A DNA stretch of 64,000 nt from NCBI RefSeq assembly GCF_031127815.1, contig NZ_JARXHY010000010.1, positions 124,001-188,000 on the forward strand. Direction: 5' to 3'. The DNA is from Pelagicoccus sp. SDUM812003 (lineage in GTDB: Bacteria; Verrucomicrobiota; Verrucomicrobiia; Opitutales; Opitutaceae). Shown here piece after piece: positions 60,344-64,000 of this stretch. The stretch's first letter is position 1. Every line of letters begins with the position of its first letter. The position numbers were made by a program, and so were the translations under genes. The notes below the pieces were generated by a model. The model worked only from the letters and a program-made list of their open reading frames with translations. It ran no database searches and had not been told where the DNA came from.

Positions 60344-60802
60344 ATGAAGACGAAAAAGAAAAAAACGACCAACGCTCTCACGGAAGCCTTGCGCCTTGCG
60401 CTCGCCGACAGCTACGCGGTGCTAGCCCAGACGCACCTCTGCCACTGGAATGTTCGGGGGCCGAGCTTCTTCGCCCTGCATGCGGCGTTCGAGGAGCAGT
60501 ACACCGAGCTCTTTCCGGCGGTCGACGAGATCGCGGAACGCATCCGGGCTTTGGGCGAGCTGGCGCCGGGAGGTCTTGGCAGTTTGGCCAAGATCGCTGG
60601 CATCGAGGAAATCGAAGAGGACGCCCCCGCGGAGAAGATGGTTTCCCACTTGAGAGACATCAACACGCGCTTGGTGAAGGACCTCGCCAAGGCTCGCGAT
60701 GCAGCGGCCGAAGCGGACGACTCGGAAACCGAGGACATGATGATCGCCCGCATCCAGGTGCACGAGAAGACCATCTGGATGCTCGACAGCTACTTGGCCT
60801 AA
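60344..60802 (+). CDS. dps: Dps-family DNA-binding/ferritin-like protein
   Basis: At 152 residues this fits the Dps dodecamer-forming family, which oxidises ferrous iron with peroxide and protects DNA. The ferroxidase site at the subunit interface is visible: His in THLCHWNVRGPSFFALH and acidic residues in FEEQYTELFPAVDEIAERIRALG. The N-terminus is a lysine-rich tail (MKTKKKKTTN), which in Dps can bind DNA. It has its own terminator and a structured upstream region. It is isolated from other iron genes. Confidence 0.94.
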   Translation: MKTKKKKTTNALTEALRLALADSYAVLAQTHLCHWNVRGPSFFALHAAFEEQYTELFPAVDEIAERIRALGELAPGGLGSLAKIAGIEEIEEDAPAEKMVSHLRDINTRLVKDLAKARDAAAEADDSETEDMMIARIQVHEKTIWMLDSYLA

Positions 60803-60843
60803 ACCGAGGCGAGTCGTCGCTGCCAAACTGGCAGCGTTTCCAG

Positions 60844-60875
60844 GATCTCCGGCCGACGCGGGCGGAGATCTTTTT
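60844..60875 (+). terminator. Terminator of dps
   Basis: GATCTCCG and CGGAGATC pair around an 11-nt loop, followed by five T residues, 41 nt beyond the dps stop. Confidence 0.85.
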
Positions 60876-60898
60876 CCCGTACGCGTCTGGAAGCGGTG

Positions 60899-60937
60899 AA
60901 AAGGAAAAGGAGCGACCCTCGTAGAGAATCGCTCCTT
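60899..60937 (-). terminator. Terminator of the DUF4914-type gene
   Basis: On the minus strand AAGGAGCGA pairs with TCGCTCCTT around a 13-nt loop and is followed by a T-rich tract, 25 nt after the stop of the downstream-reading gene. Confidence 0.8.
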
Positions 60938-60962
60938 GGATTGGACGGAGTGAAATGGGTGC

Positions 60963-62876
60963 CTACGCCTTGCGCAGGGTTCCGTTGCCCAGCAGTTTGT
61001 CGTAGTCCTCGACCGTGGCTCCGTTGAGGCAGGCTTCGATGATCTGCTTGCCCAGCGGATCCAGATCTTCGGTGAGGAACTGCGAGAGCTCCTTGTGGAA
61101 GAACTCGGTGAGGATTCTGGCCCCTTCGTCGTAGGCCGCTTCGCCGACTTCCGGCTGCTCGTTCACGTTGAAGTAGCGAGTGCCGACCTGGCGCGATTCC
61201 ACCAGGATCGATTCCGGATTCCAGCCCAGCAACGGACAGCGCGAGGCCATGACCTGCTTTTCGGAAAACTTGGCTCCGTTGCGACGGGCCAGGTATTCGC
61301 GGGTGATCCACTGCGGCATGAAGCTGACCTTCCAGGCCCCGATGTGCTGGTTGGGCATCAGGATGTAGCTGACCTCGGGAGTTGCCACGATTTGCTTGAG
61401 AATCAGGTTGGCCTGATCGACGCGGCGGCCCGTAGCGAAGGGCCAGTAGGAGCCGACGCCTTCAGACGACATGCCTCCGGTGTCCACGATGCTCGGATTG
61501 GCGTGTCCGCGCGGCGCCACCAGACGCCAGAGCCAGGCTAGGGCGGGCGGCAGGATGTGGAACATGCCAATGATGCCGTAGCTAGGATTGTCCGCCGTGC
61601 AAGGCGGGCAGCGCACGCCGAAGCTGCGGATGTCGACCTCTACCTGCTCGTTGACGATGTTGGGAATGGCCTTGCGTGGAACGATCACCCGCGGGTTCGG
61701 GCAGGGCGAGCCCGGCTCGTCTTCGATGTGCTCCCAGATGAGGGCGGTCGCTCCCGGCTGGGCTTTGATGTTGAGGAAAAGCAGGTCCTCGGACGGGTGC
61801 ACGGTGAGGCTTTCCAGATTTGGATCCACGCCATACTTGTCGATGTGGTTGACGCGCAGGAACCAAGCGTCTTCGGCGTCCATAAGGCCGAGTTTTCCCG
61901 TGCCGCGGTCCAGCGACGGGTGGCAGAGGGCCATGTCGTCGGTGATGGGTCGCAGGTCGCAAGCCTGAGGCAGGCTGATGGTGCGCTTCACGCCGGTCAC
62001 GATGTTCTCGCCCAGGAGCAGGGACCCATCCGGCTGGCGGTGGGCTTGCTCGAGCAGCTCGCTCTTTCCGCCGCCGCTCGCCCCTTCGTGGGAGATGACT
62101 ACCCTGCTGTCGTAGGGAGTGACCACCTCCACGGTGGAGCAGTGCATGGTGATCCACTTCTGCTGTTCCCCGAGAGTCAGCAGCACCCCGTAGATGCCCT
62201 TCTTGGCGCTGGGACCCGGGTAGAGATTGTAGCTGAAAAGCTCATGCATGCCGGCGAGGCGATTGTGCACCACGACCTGCTTGCCGCCGAAATCGGTGTG
62301 ACGGAAGGGTGGGGCCACGTAGATGATGGCCTTGGGGGAAAAGCCTTCGGGCACCTCGTCCGGCTTCAGCATGCCCTGCAGCAGGGCCAGACCGAGGGCG
62401 AAGAAGCCAGCGTTCGCCGGACCGACCACCAAAGCGTCGGTGCCCTTGCCCGGAAGACCGGCGCTGAAGGGGAAGATCGCCAGCTCCTGCTTGGCCAGCC
62501 AGTCGAATGTCTCCTGACGCAGCCCGTCGAAGGGCTTGCCGTAGCGGCCCTCGTAGGTCGGCTTGTCAGTGGCTCCCTGGTCGCCGATCACCATGCAGTC
62601 CGGGTCGCGACGGCGCATGTACGGCTCCAGATAGTTGGCCGCGATGCCGTTGCTGACGCGGCATACCTTGGCCTCTACCACTTTGCCCTGGCCTTCGACC
62701 TCGTAGGCGACTTCGTGCCAGCCCTGCTCGTCGGCGTCCCGCAAGGACAAGGCCTTCAAGTCGTCGAGACTCTCGGGCACCACCACCGATGGAGCCTGGG
62801 CGAGAATCGCCGCGACTTCCTCAGGAAGCTCGAAGTTGATGAGAGGATGAGTGAATTGTGTCTCAGCTTTGTTCAT
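60963..62876 (-). CDS. PEPCK-like P-loop protein (DUF4914-type)
   Basis: This 637-residue protein contains a kinase-1a-like loop, GASGGGKSELL (about residues 264-274), like the GASGTGKT of ATP-dependent phosphoenolpyruvate carboxykinase. It also has flanking segments in the same order (MHCSTVEV before it, GKLGLMDAEDAWFLRVN after it). Later parts include PGSPCPNPRVIVPRKAIPN and RCPPC. It agrees in length with the uncharacterised DUF4914 family of Bacteroidota and Verrucomicrobiota, recalled from memory. The canonical PEPCK metal-site motifs are not evident, so the reaction is unknown; phosphoryl transfer on a carboxylated substrate is a guess. Divergent from an AraC regulator. Confidence 0.65.
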   Translation of the reverse strand: MNKAETQFTHPLINFELPEEVAAILAQAPSVVVPESLDDLKALSLRDADEQGWHEVAYEVEGQGKVVEAKVCRVSNGIAANYLEPYMRRRDPDCMVIGDQGATDKPTYEGRYGKPFDGLRQETFDWLAKQELAIFPFSAGLPGKGTDALVVGPANAGFFALGLALLQGMLKPDEVPEGFSPKAIIYVAPPFRHTDFGGKQVVVHNRLAGMHELFSYNLYPGPSAKKGIYGVLLTLGEQQKWITMHCSTVEVVTPYDSRVVISHEGASGGGKSELLEQAHRQPDGSLLLGENIVTGVKRTISLPQACDLRPITDDMALCHPSLDRGTGKLGLMDAEDAWFLRVNHIDKYGVDPNLESLTVHPSEDLLFLNIKAQPGATALIWEHIEDEPGSPCPNPRVIVPRKAIPNIVNEQVEVDIRSFGVRCPPCTADNPSYGIIGMFHILPPALAWLWRLVAPRGHANPSIVDTGGMSSEGVGSYWPFATGRRVDQANLILKQIVATPEVSYILMPNQHIGAWKVSFMPQWITREYLARRNGAKFSEKQVMASRCPLLGWNPESILVESRQVGTRYFNVNEQPEVGEAAYDEGARILTEFFHKELSQFLTEDLDPLGKQIIEACLNGATVEDYDKLLGNGTLRKA

Positions 62877-62991
62877 AAGAATTAAAGATACAGTTATCCT
62901 TATATAGTAGTTCGACTAATCCCGCTACGCGTTTGCCCATCATGTGCCGCATTTGTTGACATCAACTTCTAGCACGAACTAGTATTCGGGT

Positions 62992-63630
62992 ATGCCTCGG
63001 CTTGTTTTACAGATTTTGCGCCAGCGACTGGATCGCACGGGATTGCTGGACCGCGCGGTGAACGATGCTCGTTTGCTCTTTCGCAAGCGGCTTCAACTGC
63101 TGCCTGAGGGGGAGGAGGCCACGTGGGAGCAGCTTTCGGTGGAGCTGAAGATCGGGGCCGTGGTGCTCGGGCACCTGACTCTGAGTCCTCGTGGCGAGGC
63201 CGTGCAGGAGGGCGCGTTGCGGCGATGGCTTCAGTGGGTGGGGCAGGATATGTCTGACTCTTTGAGCATGCCGCACGCCCACGAGTTTTCCGCTATGCCG
63301 AAGAGCATCGTCGAGGCGGCTCGTTTTATCCGCGAACATCACCATGAAGGGCTCACGCTCGCCAGTGTGGCCGCTGTCGTGAAGCTCAGCCGAGAGCGCT
63401 TGTCTCGGCTCTTCCACGAAACCATGGGCATAACGTTTTCCGAATACCTGAACCACGCTCGACTGGAGGCTGCCCGTCCTCTTTTGAGGCAGAGTTCGAT
63501 GAAGGTGACGGATATCGCCTACGAGAGCGGATTTCAGTCCCTCTCCCAGTTCCATCGCCGTTTCCGAGCCGCGGAAGGCTGCAGTCCGCTGGAGTATCGG
63601 GAGCGCGGCAAGTCGCAGTCTGGGACGTAG
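62992..63630 (+). CDS. AraC-family transcriptional regulator
   Basis: This 212-residue protein has a C-terminal AraC double helix-turn-helix (about residues 105-205): SIVEAARFIREHHHEGLTLASVAAVVKLSRERLSRLFHETMGITFSEYL, then MKVTDIAYESGFQSLSQFHRRFRAAEGCSPLEYR. The N-terminal 100 residues show no familiar cupin and could bind an effector or dimerise. It is divergent from the PEPCK-like gene, 115 nt away, which suggests it controls that gene; the reverse-complement pair TAGTTCG/CGAACTA lies in the shared region. Confidence 0.9.
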   Translation: MPRLVLQILRQRLDRTGLLDRAVNDARLLFRKRLQLLPEGEEATWEQLSVELKIGAVVLGHLTLSPRGEAVQEGALRRWLQWVGQDMSDSLSMPHAHEFSAMPKSIVEAARFIREHHHEGLTLASVAAVVKLSRERLSRLFHETMGITFSEYLNHARLEAARPLLRQSSMKVTDIAYESGFQSLSQFHRRFRAAEGCSPLEYRERGKSQSGT

Positions 63631-63657
63631 GCTGTCTTCCCGGATGGGCTCCGCTAA

Positions 63658-64000
<343 letters not shown>

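Noticed and set aside
61557-62885. 442-codon plus-strand frame opposite the PEPCK-like gene
   Set aside because: Val/Leu/His/Asp-rich shadow composition without motifs; the minus-strand frame holds the P loop.
62908-62981. TAGTTCG and CGAACTA as operator half-sites of the AraC regulator
   Set aside because: Seven-base matches about 60 nt apart are expected by chance; kept only as a remark in the gene entry.

Overview
The window is a stretch of bacterial chromosome that is mostly GC-rich, with one AT-rich island. It most likely comes from the Verrucomicrobiota, class Opitutia, a marine relative of Pelagicoccus or Coraliomargarita. That placement is an inference from gene content: lamin-tail/CotH proteins, a PEPCK-like DUF4914-type protein, a TatT/TatP TRAP pair, glycoside hydrolases, and few clear Shine-Dalgarno sites. 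No rRNA, tRNA, CRISPR array, insertion sequence or transposase was found.

Layout. 1-8 kb (minus strand): a truncated secreted lamin-tail/CotH protein, the glutamate synthase large subunit and a monothiol-type glutaredoxin. 8-15.7 kb (plus): recA, mnmE, mnmG, a PhoB/PhoR-type two-component pair and trmB. 16-23 kb: a complete F-type ATP synthase operon, atpBEFHAGDC, with a very short c subunit and a short delta subunit. 23-37.9 kb: a surface-polysaccharide island that begins 3 nt after the terminator of the ATP operon and is visibly AT-rich up to about 35.3 kb. 38-44.8 kb: a MetW-like methyltransferase, an H-NOX-like protein with no histidine, metX, an ECF sigma/anti-sigma pair and an ammonium transporter. 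45-47 kb: TRAP T and P components without membrane subunits. 47-50.6 kb (minus): yebC, yidC, rnpA, rpmH. 50.8-53.5 kb: a metal-binding lipoprotein-like SBP behind a 20-bp perfect palindrome, and an alkaline phosphatase. 53.7-60 kb: a 1263-residue hybrid sensor kinase, a GH5 glycosidase and a PAS kinase. 60.3-64 kb: Dps, the DUF4914-type protein, an AraC regulator and the start of a GH1 beta-glucosidase.

The most interesting system is the polysaccharide island. Wzm and Wzt (with a C-terminal glycan-binding domain) define an ABC-transporter export pathway. On the other strand a methyltransferase gene overlaps by 4 nt a gene encoding a kinase-like domain, a coiled coil of eight exact 22-residue repeats, and a GT2 glycosyltransferase. 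The order methyltransferase, kinase, coiled coil is that of WbdD, the enzyme that caps and measures E. coli O8/O9a O antigen. Here the methyltransferase is a separate gene, the rod is a regular 22-residue repeat, and a polymerising-type transferase is fused to its end. A second GT2 shares the same 163-residue segment between its catalytic halves. Three further genes at the front (a DPM1-like polyprenyl-phosphate glycosyltransferase, a UPF0104-like membrane protein and a GT-C-like membrane protein) look like a Gtr-type module that would decorate the glycan after export.

Genome context: mnmE-mnmG-atp and yidC-rnpA-rpmH are blocks that lie together around oriC in many bacteria. Here they are 35 kb apart, and neither dnaA nor DnaA-box clusters were seen.
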